NCBI RefSeq assembly: GCF_010550245.1
Contig: NZ_JAAGLU010000036.1
Span: 52,166 to 116,165, forward strand
Origin: Streptomyces sp. SID12501
GTDB lineage: Bacteria; Actinomycetota; Actinomycetes; Streptomycetales; Streptomycetaceae
Length of the DNA: 64,000 nucleotides
Direction: 5' to 3'
In this document: one piece after another, positions 23,896 to 33,009 of the stretch
How the letters are laid out: each line of letters opens with the position of its first letter
Position numbering within the stretch: the stretch's first letter is position 1
Program-made: the position numbers and the translations under genes
The notes under the pieces: generated by a model
What the model was told of the DNA's origin: nothing
Database searches by the model: none
The model's input: only the letters and a program-made list of their open reading frames with translations

Positions 23896-24915
23896 GTGGT
23901 GTCCACGCAGGTGGGTTCCGGCAGACCGGAGTCCGACAGATCCGTGCCGCGGCGGCTGTCCGCCGCCAGGGGGCTCGGTGACCGGGTCTTCCGGATCCAG
24001 TTGACGGCCACGGGGGTTGTCGTCCTCGCCATCATGGCGGCCGTCGGGCTGTTCCTGTTGCTCAGGGCGGGGCAGGCGCTGCATGCCCGGGGCTTCGCGT
24101 TCCTCACAACTGCCGCCTGGCAGCCGGACGTTCACAACTTCGGCATCGCCGCCGTGCTCACCGGCACCCTGCTGATCGCCCTCGTCGCGGTGGCCATCTC
24201 CGTACCGCTGGCCGTCGGGACGGCGCTCTTCATCTCCGACGTGGCCCCGCGCGGGCTGCGCCGCACCCTCGTGAGCATGGTCGACCTGATGGCCGCCGTA
24301 CCGTCGGTGGTGTACGGGCTGTGGGGGCTGTTCTTCCTCCAGCAGCATGTGATCGGGCTGTCGCGCTGGCTGTCCGACTGGCTCGGCTGGATACCGCTGT
24401 TCACGGTGGACGGCGTCCAGCCGGGCGATCCGCTCGCCTCCGACAGCGTGTACACGGCGTCCACCTTCGTCGCCGGAATCGTCGTCGCGCTCATGGTCGC
24501 GCCGATCCAGTGCTCGGTGATGCGCGAGGTCTTCTCGCAGGCCCCGGCCGGCGAGCGGGAGGGTGCCTACGCGCTCGGCGCCACCCGGTGGGGGATGATC
24601 CGCTCGGTCGTCCTGCCGTACGGCAAGGGCGGCATCATCGGCGGCACGATGCTGGGGCTCGGCCGGGCGCTCGGCGAGACCATCGCGGTCTACCTGATCA
24701 TCTCGCCGGTCTTCACCATCCAGCCGCACATCCTGCAGACCGGCTCGAACTCGGTCTCCTCCCTGATCGCCCTGCACTACGGAGACTCCTCCGAGTTCGG
24801 GATGTCGGCGCTGATGGCGGCGGGCCTGGCGCTGTTCCTGCTCACCCTGGCGGTCAACTTCACCGCCTCCTCCGTCGCGGCCCGCTCCCGCTCCGGCGCC
24901 CAGAGCGAGGCATGA
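23896..24915 (+). CDS. pstC: Phosphate-type ABC transporter permease PstC
   Basis: A 339-residue inner-membrane permease of the PstC family. Six or so membrane helices are visible, the first at about 43-63 (VVVLAIMAAVGLFLLLRAG). The EAA-like loop is seen as EREGAYALGATRWGMIRSVVLPYGKGGI. DLMAAVPSVVYGLWGLFFL is a typical PstC signature. The start is GTG at 23896. pstA follows after a single base. The locus differs from a standard pstSCAB operon in gene order and in its extra surface proteins. Confidence 0.93.
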   Translation: MVSTQVGSGRPESDRSVPRRLSAARGLGDRVFRIQLTATGVVVLAIMAAVGLFLLLRAGQALHARGFAFLTTAAWQPDVHNFGIAAVLTGTLLIALVAVAISVPLAVGTALFISDVAPRGLRRTLVSMVDLMAAVPSVVYGLWGLFFLQQHVIGLSRWLSDWLGWIPLFTVDGVQPGDPLASDSVYTASTFVAGIVVALMVAPIQCSVMREVFSQAPAGEREGAYALGATRWGMIRSVVLPYGKGGIIGGTMLGLGRALGETIAVYLIISPVFTIQPHILQTGSNSVSSLIALHYGDSSEFGMSALMAAGLALFLLTLAVNFTASSVAARSRSGAQSEA

Positions 24916-24916
24916 G

Positions 24917-26332
24917 ATGACCGTCGTAGAAGCAGAAGAGACCTTCGTCGAGGCCGCCCAGCCTGTCGGGACCGTCGTGTCTGTCGTGCCCGAACTTGTG
25001 GCGGCCCCCGAACAGCCCCGCCGTATCGGTGGTGTCAGTCGCTCCGCCGTGCTGTCGCTGGCCGGTGCCGCCGCCTCCGCGCTGTGTGTCACGGTCCTGC
25101 TGTTCGGTGAACTCGCCCCGTTCTCCGGCACGTTGGGCTTCGCCGTCACCGCCTATCTCGTCTTCCTCGCCGTCTACGCGGTGTTGACCGGGTTCGAGGA
25201 GGACGGGCAGGCCGTCCGGGACCGGGTGATGACGGTCGTGCTGTGGACGGCGGCCTCGCTGCTGTTCTCGGCCCTCGCCCTCGTCGTCGGGTTCACGGCC
25301 TGGCGCGGCAAGGACGCCCTGCCGCACGCCAACTTCTTCACCCAGGACATGCAGGCGGCGGGCCCGCTCGACCCGTTGACGAACGGCGGTATCGCCCACG
25401 CGATGGTCGGCACGCTGATCATGATCGGCATCGCGCTGACGATCACCGTGCCGCTCGGACTGGCCTGTGCCGTCTACCTCAACCAGCTCCCGGGGCGCTT
25501 CTCCCGCTTCGTCCGCACCATCGTCGAGGCGATGACCGCGCTCCCGTCGATCGTGGCCGGCCTGATGGTGTACGCCGTCTGGATTCTCGGCCTCGGCATG
25601 CAGAAGTCGGGCCTCGCGGCCGGGTTCGCGATCAGCGTGATGATGCTGCCGATCGTGATCCGGGCCTCGGACGTGGTGCTGCGGCTCGTACCGGGCACCC
25701 TCACCGAGGCGGCGGAGGCGCTCGGCGCGCCGCGCTGGCGCACGGTGTGGCACGTCGTCCTGCCCACCGCCCGCTCCGGGCTCGCCACCGCCGTCATCCT
25801 CGGTACCGCGCGCGGTATCGGCGAGACCTCGCCCGTGCTGCTGACCGCCGGTTTCACGGCGGCACTCAACGCCGACCCGACCGCCGGGCCGATGGTGTCC
25901 CTGCCGCTGGCCGTCTTCAACTTCGTCAAGTCGCCGCAGCCGGAGATGATCGCCCGTGGCTTCGGCGCGGCGGCCGTGCTGATGACCATGGTGCTGGTGC
26001 TGTTCGTGGTCGCCCGGGTCATCGGTGGACGTGGCCCCGGCCACCAGACCCGCCGCCAGGCCCGCGGTACCGCCCGTGCCTCCCGCCGCGACGTCGCCCG
26101 CTTCGACGAACTGCACACGCCCGCGTCCGCGGCCGGGCTGTCGCTGTTCGACACCTCGGCCCCTGAACCCGCGGCAGTCGCCGACGGCGGGGACGCCACA
26201 CAGAGGCCACCCGTACCCGACTACGAGAGCAGCACGGGTGATGAGTGTGGGATCGACGGCCCGGCCGAAGGCCGGGCGCCCACCCCTCGCCCCGCACCCA
26301 CCCACGCACCGGCCCCCGGAGAGACCGACTGA
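24917..26332 (+). CDS. pstA: Phosphate-type ABC transporter permease PstA with long cytosolic tail
   Basis: A 471-residue permease partner of PstC. The core (about 40-370) has the PstA motifs EAMTALPSIVAGLMVYAVWI and EAAEALGAPRWRTVWHVVLP. Normal PstA proteins have about 280-350 residues. Here a hydrophilic C-terminal tail of roughly 100 residues, acidic then Pro-rich (APTPRPAPTHAPAPGE), follows the last helix. Its TGA overlaps the next ATG by one base, so translation is coupled to pstS. The tail has no recognised domain. Confidence 0.92.
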   Translation: MTVVEAEETFVEAAQPVGTVVSVVPELVAAPEQPRRIGGVSRSAVLSLAGAAASALCVTVLLFGELAPFSGTLGFAVTAYLVFLAVYAVLTGFEEDGQAVRDRVMTVVLWTAASLLFSALALVVGFTAWRGKDALPHANFFTQDMQAAGPLDPLTNGGIAHAMVGTLIMIGIALTITVPLGLACAVYLNQLPGRFSRFVRTIVEAMTALPSIVAGLMVYAVWILGLGMQKSGLAAGFAISVMMLPIVIRASDVVLRLVPGTLTEAAEALGAPRWRTVWHVVLPTARSGLATAVILGTARGIGETSPVLLTAGFTAALNADPTAGPMVSLPLAVFNFVKSPQPEMIARGFGAAAVLMTMVLVLFVVARVIGGRGPGHQTRRQARGTARASRRDVARFDELHTPASAAGLSLFDTSAPEPAAVADGGDATQRPPVPDYESSTGDECGIDGPAEGRAPTPRPAPTHAPAPGETD

Positions 26333-28110
26333 TGCCCAGCCACCTCACCACCGCTCTCCGGCGCCTGCGCGCGCCGGCGACTCTCGCCGTCCTGCTCGGC
26401 GTGGTCGCCGCGCTGCTCGCCGGGCCGGCAACCGCGCCCGCGGCGGCCGAGAGCTACACCCCGGTCGCCGGGGCCGGTTCGACCTGGGCGGAGAACGCCA
26501 TCGAACAGTGGCGCAAGGCCGTCAACCAGTACGGCATGCGGATCAGTTACGCCGGCGGCGGCTCCTCCGACGGCCGCCGCCAGTTCCTCAGCGGCACGGT
26601 GGACTTCGCGGTCTCGGACATCCCGTTCCAGACCAACCCGACCGACGGCTCGGCCGCCGAGCGCCCGTCCTCCGGCAGTTACGCCTACATGCCGATCGTG
26701 GCCGGCGGCACCTCCTTCATGTACCACCTGACGGTCAACGGCAGGAAGGTCACCAACCTCCGCCTCTCCGGAGACGTCGTCACCAAGATCTTCACCGGTG
26801 TTGTGAAGTACTGGGACGACCCGGTGGTCAAGGCCGACAACCCGGGGCTGCAGCTGCCGCACCGAGCCGTCGTGCCCGTCGTCCGCTCCGACGGCTCGGG
26901 CTCCACCGCCCAGTTCACGATGTGGATGGCCAACCAGCACGCGTCGCTGTGGAAGGCGTACTGCGCCCGCGTCGGCCGCTCGGGTGCCTGTGGGCAGACC
27001 TCGTACTACCCGACCGTCTCCGGCATGATCGCCCAGTCCGGCGACCCGGGCGTGGCGGGGTACGTCGCCCAGAACTACGGCGAGGGCGCGATCGGGTACG
27101 TCAACTACTCGTACGCCATCAACGAGGGCTATCCGGTCGCCAAGGTCCTCAACCACGCGGGCTACTACACCGAGCCGACTCCTAAGAACGTCGCCGTGTC
27201 GCTGCTCAAGGCGAGGATCAACACCAACAAGAACTCCGCCGACTACCTCACCCAGAAGCTCGAAGGCGTCTACAACGACGCCGACAAGCGCAACTACCCG
27301 CTGTCCAGCTACTCGTACATGATCCTGCCGCTGAAGGTGCAGGGCACCTTCACCGAGGACAAGGGCAAGACGCTCGGCGCGTTCTCCTACTACTTCATGT
27401 GCCAGGGCCAGCAACAGGCGCCCAAGCTCGGCTACTCGCCGCTGCCGATCAACCTGGTGCAGGCGGGCTTCGACCAGATCCGCCGGATCCCCGGTGTGAA
27501 GACGCAGAACATCAACATCAAGGGCTGCAACAACCCCACCTTCAGCGCCGACGGTCGCAACAGGCTTGCTGAGACCGCCCCTTACCCGGCCGCCTGCGAC
27601 AAGAAGGGCGCCGCGCCCTGCACCACGGGCAGCGGCGGCGCCAAACCGGTCTCCGGCAGCGGTGGTTCGGGTGGTTCCGGCGGTACGACGTCCGGGGGCG
27701 CGACCGGCGGTACGGCGGCCGGGGGCACCGCGTCCGGGGGGAGCACCGGCGGCTCGGCGAGCGGCGGCAGTGCGGCGGGCGGTACGGCGGCGAGCGGGGG
27801 TGGCGACGGGAAGCCGGCCGTCGACCCCGATACCGGGCAGGTGCTGTCCTCGTCCTCGGGTGGCAATGCCTCCGGCTCGGGCGGCGGCACCGCCGTCGAC
27901 GGGACGATCGCCCTGGCCCAGCCGGTCGCCGTGGCCGGACGCGGCGGCTGGACCGGCACCCAGACCCTGATGCTGCTCGCGGCGCTGCTCATCCTCGGGC
28001 TCGTCCTGCTGCCGTCCGCCGTGGCACGGGCGCTCGGTGCTCGTGGCGGCAACGGCACCGGCACCGGCACTGGTACCGGCGGCGACACCACGGACGGGAA
28101 CTCGCGATGA
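26332..28110 (+). CDS. pstS: PstS-type substrate-binding protein with Gly-rich linker and C-terminal membrane anchor
   Basis: A 592-residue secreted protein. A signal peptide ends near residue 40 (APAAAES). The PstS-type domain at about 42-425 keeps the ligand loops GAGSTWAENAI, SYAGGGSSDGRR, VDFAVSDIPF and VVRSDGSGSTAQFT, so phosphate or a similar oxyanion is the likely ligand. Instead of a lipobox it carries a Gly/Ser/Thr linker of about 90 residues and a hydrophobic helix near residues 545-568 (LMLLAALLILGLVLLPSAV), so it would be tethered by its C-terminus. It overlaps pstA upstream and the next gene by ATGA. Confidence 0.9.
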   Translation: MPSHLTTALRRLRAPATLAVLLGVVAALLAGPATAPAAAESYTPVAGAGSTWAENAIEQWRKAVNQYGMRISYAGGGSSDGRRQFLSGTVDFAVSDIPFQTNPTDGSAAERPSSGSYAYMPIVAGGTSFMYHLTVNGRKVTNLRLSGDVVTKIFTGVVKYWDDPVVKADNPGLQLPHRAVVPVVRSDGSGSTAQFTMWMANQHASLWKAYCARVGRSGACGQTSYYPTVSGMIAQSGDPGVAGYVAQNYGEGAIGYVNYSYAINEGYPVAKVLNHAGYYTEPTPKNVAVSLLKARINTNKNSADYLTQKLEGVYNDADKRNYPLSSYSYMILPLKVQGTFTEDKGKTLGAFSYYFMCQGQQQAPKLGYSPLPINLVQAGFDQIRRIPGVKTQNINIKGCNNPTFSADGRNRLAETAPYPAACDKKGAAPCTTGSGGAKPVSGSGGSGGSGGTTSGGATGGTAAGGTASGGSTGGSASGGSAAGGTAASGGGDGKPAVDPDTGQVLSSSSGGNASGSGGGTAVDGTIALAQPVAVAGRGGWTGTQTLMLLAALLILGLVLLPSAVARALGARGGNGTGTGTGTGGDTTDGNSR

Positions 28111-30770
28111 AGACGGCCATGAGCACGAGTCGGATACGCCGGCTGCTGGTGCGCCTCACTGCCGGGGCGGCTGTCGGGGCCCTCGCCGGGCTCGCCGTCG
28201 CGCAGACCGCCCCGCCCGCGACCGCCGCAGCCTCGGGCAGCGGCTCCGCCGTCACCGTCTCCGGGCGCGGCGAGTTCGCGGACATGCGGTTCACCGTCAG
28301 CCAGACCGAGCACCTCACCAGCCAGGCGGTCACCGTCTCCTGGACCGGCGGCACCCCGACCACCCTCGCGGGCACCCTGTTCAACACCGACTTCGTACAG
28401 ATCATGCAGTGCTGGGGCGACGACGACGGCACGGTCGCCGCCAACCCCGGCCCGTCGCGCACCCAGTGCCAGTACGGCGCCTCCCCGACCACGGACCGGG
28501 GCAGCTGGCCCGGCAACGAGTACGACGACACCCGCAAGGTCTTCTACAGCGCCGACCCCACCAACTACGGCCAGGACAACCGCTACGGCGCAGGCAACGT
28601 GACCGGGCTCGGCGAGGTCCCCTTCAAAGCCGTCGACGGCACGCTGATCACCTCCGGCACCCAGAACAACGCCCTGTTCAACCGCAACACCACCAACGAG
28701 GTCGACTTCGCCCGCACCGGCGCCGACGGCACCGGCCGCGAGTACGTCGAGGTGCAGACCGCCAACGAGGCCCCGCACCTGGGCTGCGGCACCCCCGTAC
28801 GGCAGAACGGGACCGTGAAGCCCCGCTCCTGCTGGCTGGTCATCGTGCCGCAGGGCCATCTCGACCTGGACGGCAAGCCGTACGCCGACACCAGCCAGGT
28901 CAACGCCGGTTCCCCGGTCTCCGCGACCAACTGGAAGAACCGCGTCGCCGTCCGGCTCGGCTTCAACACGGTCGGCGCCAACTGCGCGCTGGGCTCCGAC
29001 GAGCGCGCCACCAGCGGCAGCGAACTCGCCGCCGACGCCATGGGCAGCTGGCAGACCGCCCTCTGCCCGAGCGGCAAGGTGTACGGCTACACGGAACTCG
29101 GCGAGCCCGACACCCGCTCCGGCCTTATCGCCGACGGCTCCTCGGGCCTGGCGTTCACCACCCGGGCCCTCGGCGCGGACGCGGGCACGACCGCACCGGC
29201 GGACCCCACCGTCTACGCGCCGACCACGCTCTCGGGCACCGTCATCGGCTTCACCGTCGAACGCAGACCCAAGGCAGGAGCCTCCGAGGCGATCCGCAAG
29301 CTCGCCGGCACCAAGGTCGAGTCGCTCGACCTGACCCCCCGGCTGGTCGCCAAACTGCTCACCGAGTCCTACCGCAACTCCCCCTGGGGAGCGGTCATCG
29401 GCACCACCGCCGCGAAGGGCTACGGCTGGGCGACGAACAACCCGGCCGGACTGGCCAGCGACCCCGAATTCATCTCGCTCAACCCGGAGTTCGCCGAACT
29501 GTCCGTCCCCGAGACCCCGGCCACCGACACCGACCTGCTCACCGCGCTGGGCCACAGCGACTCGGCACGCGCGGTCTGGCAGTGGATCGTCTCCGACAAG
29601 GAGGCCCGCAACTTCCTCGCGGGCGTCTCCGACGACTGGGGCATGAAGGTCAACCCGTACTTCAGCACCAACACGGACGTGAACCCCACCGGCTTCGCCT
29701 TCGACCCGGCCGCCATCGACACGTACCCCAAGAGCGACCCGTGGTGCACGATCCCGCCGGGCACCGGCGCCACGCAGAAGCAGTGCATGATCGACTTCCA
29801 TCCTTACGTGTCGGACATGCACGCCGGCGCCCTGCACACCCGGCGCGCCGACAGCCTCTGGAAGGCGACCTGGGACCCGCTGGCCAGCCCGCCCGCGTAC
29901 AAGACCCCCGGTCCGCAGACGGTCGGTTCCCGGTTCGTGATCACGGTGACCGACGCGGCCTCCGCCGCCCGCTACGGCCTCCAGACCGCGCGGCTGCGCA
30001 ACGCCGCCGGCACGTTCACCGCACCCACCCCCGCGGCCCTCACCGCCGCCGCGGCGAGCGCGTCCGGCGCGAAGGCCCCGGAGATCGTTCCGGCCAAGGC
30101 GACCGCGAAGGGCGCGTACCCGCTCGCACAGCTCGTCTACGCGGCAGTGCGCCCGGCGAAGCTCGACCCCGCCGCCCGCAAGGACTACGCGACCCTGCTG
30201 ACGTACGCGGCCGGCAAGGGCCAGATCAGCGGCGCCGACCCGGGCCGCCTCCCGGTCGGCTACGCCCCGCTGCCGAAGGCCCTGCGGGACCGGACGGCCA
30301 AGGCCGCCACCGCCCTCGCCCACTACACCGGCCCGTCCGCCGACCCGGGCGGCTCGTCCTCCTCCGGCGGCGCGAGCGGGGGATCCAGCGGCGGCACGTC
30401 CGGCGGCGGGTCCGGCACCTCCGGCGGCACGCAGGGCGGGGCCACGGCCGCCGGTGGTACCACCGGCGGTGCCGCGTCCGGCGGCGCGAGCGCGTCACCG
30501 AGCGACCGGCCCTCGTACGGCGGCGGCCAGGCCGTCGAGACCACCGCCCTCGGCACCACGCCCGCCGACCCGGCGAACGCGCTGCGCTACGCCGTCCCGG
30601 TGGGCGCCGCGCTCGGCGCCGCCGCCGGTATCGGGGCGCCCTTCGCGGGCGGCGGCCGGCTCCGGCTGCCGCTCAGGGTCCCGCTTCCCGGCGGTCGCAC
30701 CGTGACCGTCGTCCCCCGACTCACCCTGCCGGAGCGGCTGCGCAGGCTGCTGCCACCCGGCCGGGGCTGA
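28107..30770 (+). CDS. Large secreted protein of the pst-like operon, binding-protein-like, function unknown
   Basis: An 887-residue protein with a signal peptide of about 40 residues ending near TAAAS. Six or more Cys lie in the first 400 residues, including CWGDDDG and CWLVIVPQG regions. SLDLTPRLVAKLLTESYRNS near residues 410-430 resembles the hinge region of PstS-type proteins, so part may adopt that fold, but the classical ligand loops are not obvious. A Gly/Ser linker (about 750-800) leads to a weak hydrophobic segment near 832-850 and a basic tail. It starts inside the pstS stop. It is probably displayed at the surface; the function is unknown. Confidence 0.85.
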   Translation: MKTAMSTSRIRRLLVRLTAGAAVGALAGLAVAQTAPPATAAASGSGSAVTVSGRGEFADMRFTVSQTEHLTSQAVTVSWTGGTPTTLAGTLFNTDFVQIMQCWGDDDGTVAANPGPSRTQCQYGASPTTDRGSWPGNEYDDTRKVFYSADPTNYGQDNRYGAGNVTGLGEVPFKAVDGTLITSGTQNNALFNRNTTNEVDFARTGADGTGREYVEVQTANEAPHLGCGTPVRQNGTVKPRSCWLVIVPQGHLDLDGKPYADTSQVNAGSPVSATNWKNRVAVRLGFNTVGANCALGSDERATSGSELAADAMGSWQTALCPSGKVYGYTELGEPDTRSGLIADGSSGLAFTTRALGADAGTTAPADPTVYAPTTLSGTVIGFTVERRPKAGASEAIRKLAGTKVESLDLTPRLVAKLLTESYRNSPWGAVIGTTAAKGYGWATNNPAGLASDPEFISLNPEFAELSVPETPATDTDLLTALGHSDSARAVWQWIVSDKEARNFLAGVSDDWGMKVNPYFSTNTDVNPTGFAFDPAAIDTYPKSDPWCTIPPGTGATQKQCMIDFHPYVSDMHAGALHTRRADSLWKATWDPLASPPAYKTPGPQTVGSRFVITVTDAASAARYGLQTARLRNAAGTFTAPTPAALTAAAASASGAKAPEIVPAKATAKGAYPLAQLVYAAVRPAKLDPAARKDYATLLTYAAGKGQISGADPGRLPVGYAPLPKALRDRTAKAATALAHYTGPSADPGGSSSSGGASGGSSGGTSGGGSGTSGGTQGGATAAGGTTGGAASGGASASPSDRPSYGGGQAVETTALGTTPADPANALRYAVPVGAALGAAAGIGAPFAGGGRLRLPLRVPLPGGRTVTVVPRLTLPERLRRLLPPGRG

Positions 30771-30819
30771 GCCCCCGGAGCCACGGCCCCCGGGCCGGAG
30801 CTCCCCACAGACGGCCGCC

Positions 30820-30842
30820 CGCCCCGAATCGCAGTCGGGGCG
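30820..30842 (+). terminator. Hairpin between two genes of the pst-like operon
   Basis: A perfect 8-bp stem CGCCCCGA/TCGGGGCG (30820-30827 with 30835-30842) in the 152-base gap before the binding-protein/Ig gene. It has no T-run, so it may tune readthrough or RNA stability rather than end transcription. Confidence 0.45.
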
Positions 30843-30922
30843 GACAGCCCGTACCACCCTGCCATACCCGCAAGATCTGCCAGATCCACCGGTTCCACAC
30901 GACGCACAACAGGAGAACCTCG

Positions 30923-32905
30923 ATGCGCAGAACGCGCCTCACGGCGGCCATGGTCGCCGCCGCCGTGGTGTCCGGCACGCTGGCTCTCGCGAGCCCGGCG
31001 TCCGCCGACCCCACCCCCGCCGGAACGTTCCGCCAGCTCGTGGGCGTGGGTTCCGACACCACCCAGGACGTCCTGAACGCCCTCGCCGGCGACAAGGTCG
31101 CCGAGAACAGCTACGCCGACACCGCCGTGAAGTCGACGGCCGGCGCGGGCATCGCCTCGTACGACGCGATCGGCTCCGCCACCATCCAGACCCGGTCGGG
31201 CGGTACGACGTTCAACCGGCCCAACGGCTCCGGCCCCGGCCGGACCGCGCTCAGCATGTCGCTGACCGGCGACCTCTTCCCCAACGCGACGGGCGTCTCC
31301 GTCAAGAGCCAGGTCGACTTCGCCCGCTCCTCGGGCGGCCCGAGCGTCTCCGGCACCGCGCTCACCTACATCCCGTTCGCGCGGGACGCGGTCGGTGTCG
31401 CGGTCCGCGGCTCCGGCCTCGACACCCTGACGGTCGACCAGCTGCACGACGTCTACGCGGCCGGCAGCGACCACAAGGTGAACGGCCAGACCGTGCACCC
31501 CGTCCTCCCGCAGAGCGGCTCGGGCACCCGCAAGTTCTTCCTCGGGGCGATCGGCCTCAACGAGAACACGGTCGACACGAGCATCACGACTGTCCAGGAG
31601 AACCAGGCCGACACCGCGCTCACCGCGGACGGCACGCTCGTCCCGTTCTCCGTGGGCAGCTGGATCGCGCAGAACAACGACATCGCCCCCGACCACAGCA
31701 AGGACGCGGTCGCCGCCGGCGCGCACCTGGCGAGCGTCACGCTGCCCGGCGACACCGGCGCCACCAGCCCGGTCACCACGGTCAACGGCAAGCTCTCCCC
31801 GGTCGGCGGCTACTACGAGAACGCCACCTTCGGCCGCGACGTCTACAACGTCGTCCCGACCCGGGCGATCGACCCGAGCAGCGTCTTCTTCGACAAGGAC
31901 ATCTACGACGTCTTCGTCACCAGCGGTACCCACGAGGCGGCCCTCGCCTCCGACGCCGCCGAAGGGGTCATCGCCAAGTTCGGCTTCGTGAACGAGTCGT
32001 ACAACGGCTCGGTCAACCTCGCCAAGCACGCCAAGGTCGGCGGCCTGGAGATCAGCGGCCTCGAAGCCAAGACGCCCGCCGCACCCGCCCTGAAGACCAC
32101 CCTCGGCGACGCGAGCGTCAAGCTGGCCTGGACCCCCGCGAGCCCCGCCCCGGCCCAGCCCGTCACCGACTACCGCGTGACGCTGCTCGGCGCCGACGGC
32201 GGCGTCGTGGCCACGAAGGACGTTCCGGCCACGACGACGTCGTACACCTTCTCGGGCCTCGCCACCGGCACCTACACCGCCTCGGTCGCCGCCGCCAACC
32301 TCATCGGCACCGGCGACGCCGCCTCCTGGACCGGCGCCGTCAAGTACGCCAGCACCACGAAGGCGACCACCGCCACGGCCGCGTACGGCGTCGCCCCGAA
32401 GGTCGCCGTCACCGTGACCGGCACCCACGGCGTCGTCCCCACCGGCAAGGTCACCGTCAAGGAGGGCGCGACCACCCTCGGCACCGGCACCCTCAGCAGC
32501 GTCGGCAAGGTCACCGTCAGCCTGTCGAACCACCTCACGGTGGCCACGCACACCCTGACCGTCTCCTACGCGGGCGCCGCCCAGCTCAACTCCTCCTCGG
32601 CGACCGTCTCCCTGAAGGTCACCAAGGCGACCCCGGCCGTCACCGCCACCGCCCCGGCCTCGGTCGGCCACACCGCCCGCGCCAAGGTCACGGTGAAGGT
32701 CACCGCGACCGGCACCACGCCCGCCGGCACGGTCCGTGTCTACGAGGGCACCCGCATCATCGCCACCGGCACGCTCAGCGCCGGCAAGGTGACCATCACC
32801 CTGCCGAAGCTGGCCAAGGGCAAGCACACGCTGCACGCCTTCTACGCCGGTTCGACGACGGTGGTCTCCAAGAACGGCGCGAACTTCGTCGTCAAGTCCA
32901 CCTGA
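30923..32905 (+). CDS. Secreted substrate-binding protein fused to FN3 and Ig-like domains
   Basis: A 660-residue secreted protein. The signal peptide ends near residue 29 (ASADP). A periplasmic-binding fold at about 35-355 has VGVGSDTTQDVLNAL, VDFARSSGG and the anion-loop-like QSGSGTRKFF. Then come an FN3 domain (about 370-460) and two Ig-like repeats (about 470-560 and 570-660) of the type with GxxTLGTGTL turns. It has no anchor of its own. The ATG follows AGGAG by 7 bases. The Ig repeats would suit attachment to wall polymers or to another surface protein. It lies between hairpins in the same transcriptional direction. Confidence 0.88.
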   Translation: MRRTRLTAAMVAAAVVSGTLALASPASADPTPAGTFRQLVGVGSDTTQDVLNALAGDKVAENSYADTAVKSTAGAGIASYDAIGSATIQTRSGGTTFNRPNGSGPGRTALSMSLTGDLFPNATGVSVKSQVDFARSSGGPSVSGTALTYIPFARDAVGVAVRGSGLDTLTVDQLHDVYAAGSDHKVNGQTVHPVLPQSGSGTRKFFLGAIGLNENTVDTSITTVQENQADTALTADGTLVPFSVGSWIAQNNDIAPDHSKDAVAAGAHLASVTLPGDTGATSPVTTVNGKLSPVGGYYENATFGRDVYNVVPTRAIDPSSVFFDKDIYDVFVTSGTHEAALASDAAEGVIAKFGFVNESYNGSVNLAKHAKVGGLEISGLEAKTPAAPALKTTLGDASVKLAWTPASPAPAQPVTDYRVTLLGADGGVVATKDVPATTTSYTFSGLATGTYTASVAAANLIGTGDAASWTGAVKYASTTKATTATAAYGVAPKVAVTVTGTHGVVPTGKVTVKEGATTLGTGTLSSVGKVTVSLSNHLTVATHTLTVSYAGAAQLNSSSATVSLKVTKATPAVTATAPASVGHTARAKVTVKVTATGTTPAGTVRVYEGTRIIATGTLSAGKVTITLPKLAKGKHTLHAFYAGSTTVVSKNGANFVVKST

Positions 32906-32925
32906 TCGCTGCTCCTCTCTCCCGA

Positions 32926-32959
32926 GGGCCGGGGGACCGCCGCCACGGTCCCCCGGCCC
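32926..32959 (+). terminator. Strong GC hairpin before the pseudo-sortase gene
   Basis: A perfect 13-bp stem (32926-32938 with 32947-32959), loop GCCGCCAC, 20 bases after the stop of the binding-protein/Ig gene. There is no T-run. It may limit transcription into the last two genes, so those could have a separate promoter. Confidence 0.6.
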
Positions 32960-33009
32960 GCCCGGACCCCTCATCGAAACCCCCTGAACCGCGAAGGAGG
33001 CGGGCCGCC

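Noticed and set aside
28037..30922. Open frame continuous with the binding-protein/Ig gene, extending it to about 1600 residues
   Set aside because: Its translation upstream of 30923 is Arg/Pro/His-rich shadow of the 887-residue gene in another frame. The signal peptide and AGGAG mark the real start at 30923.
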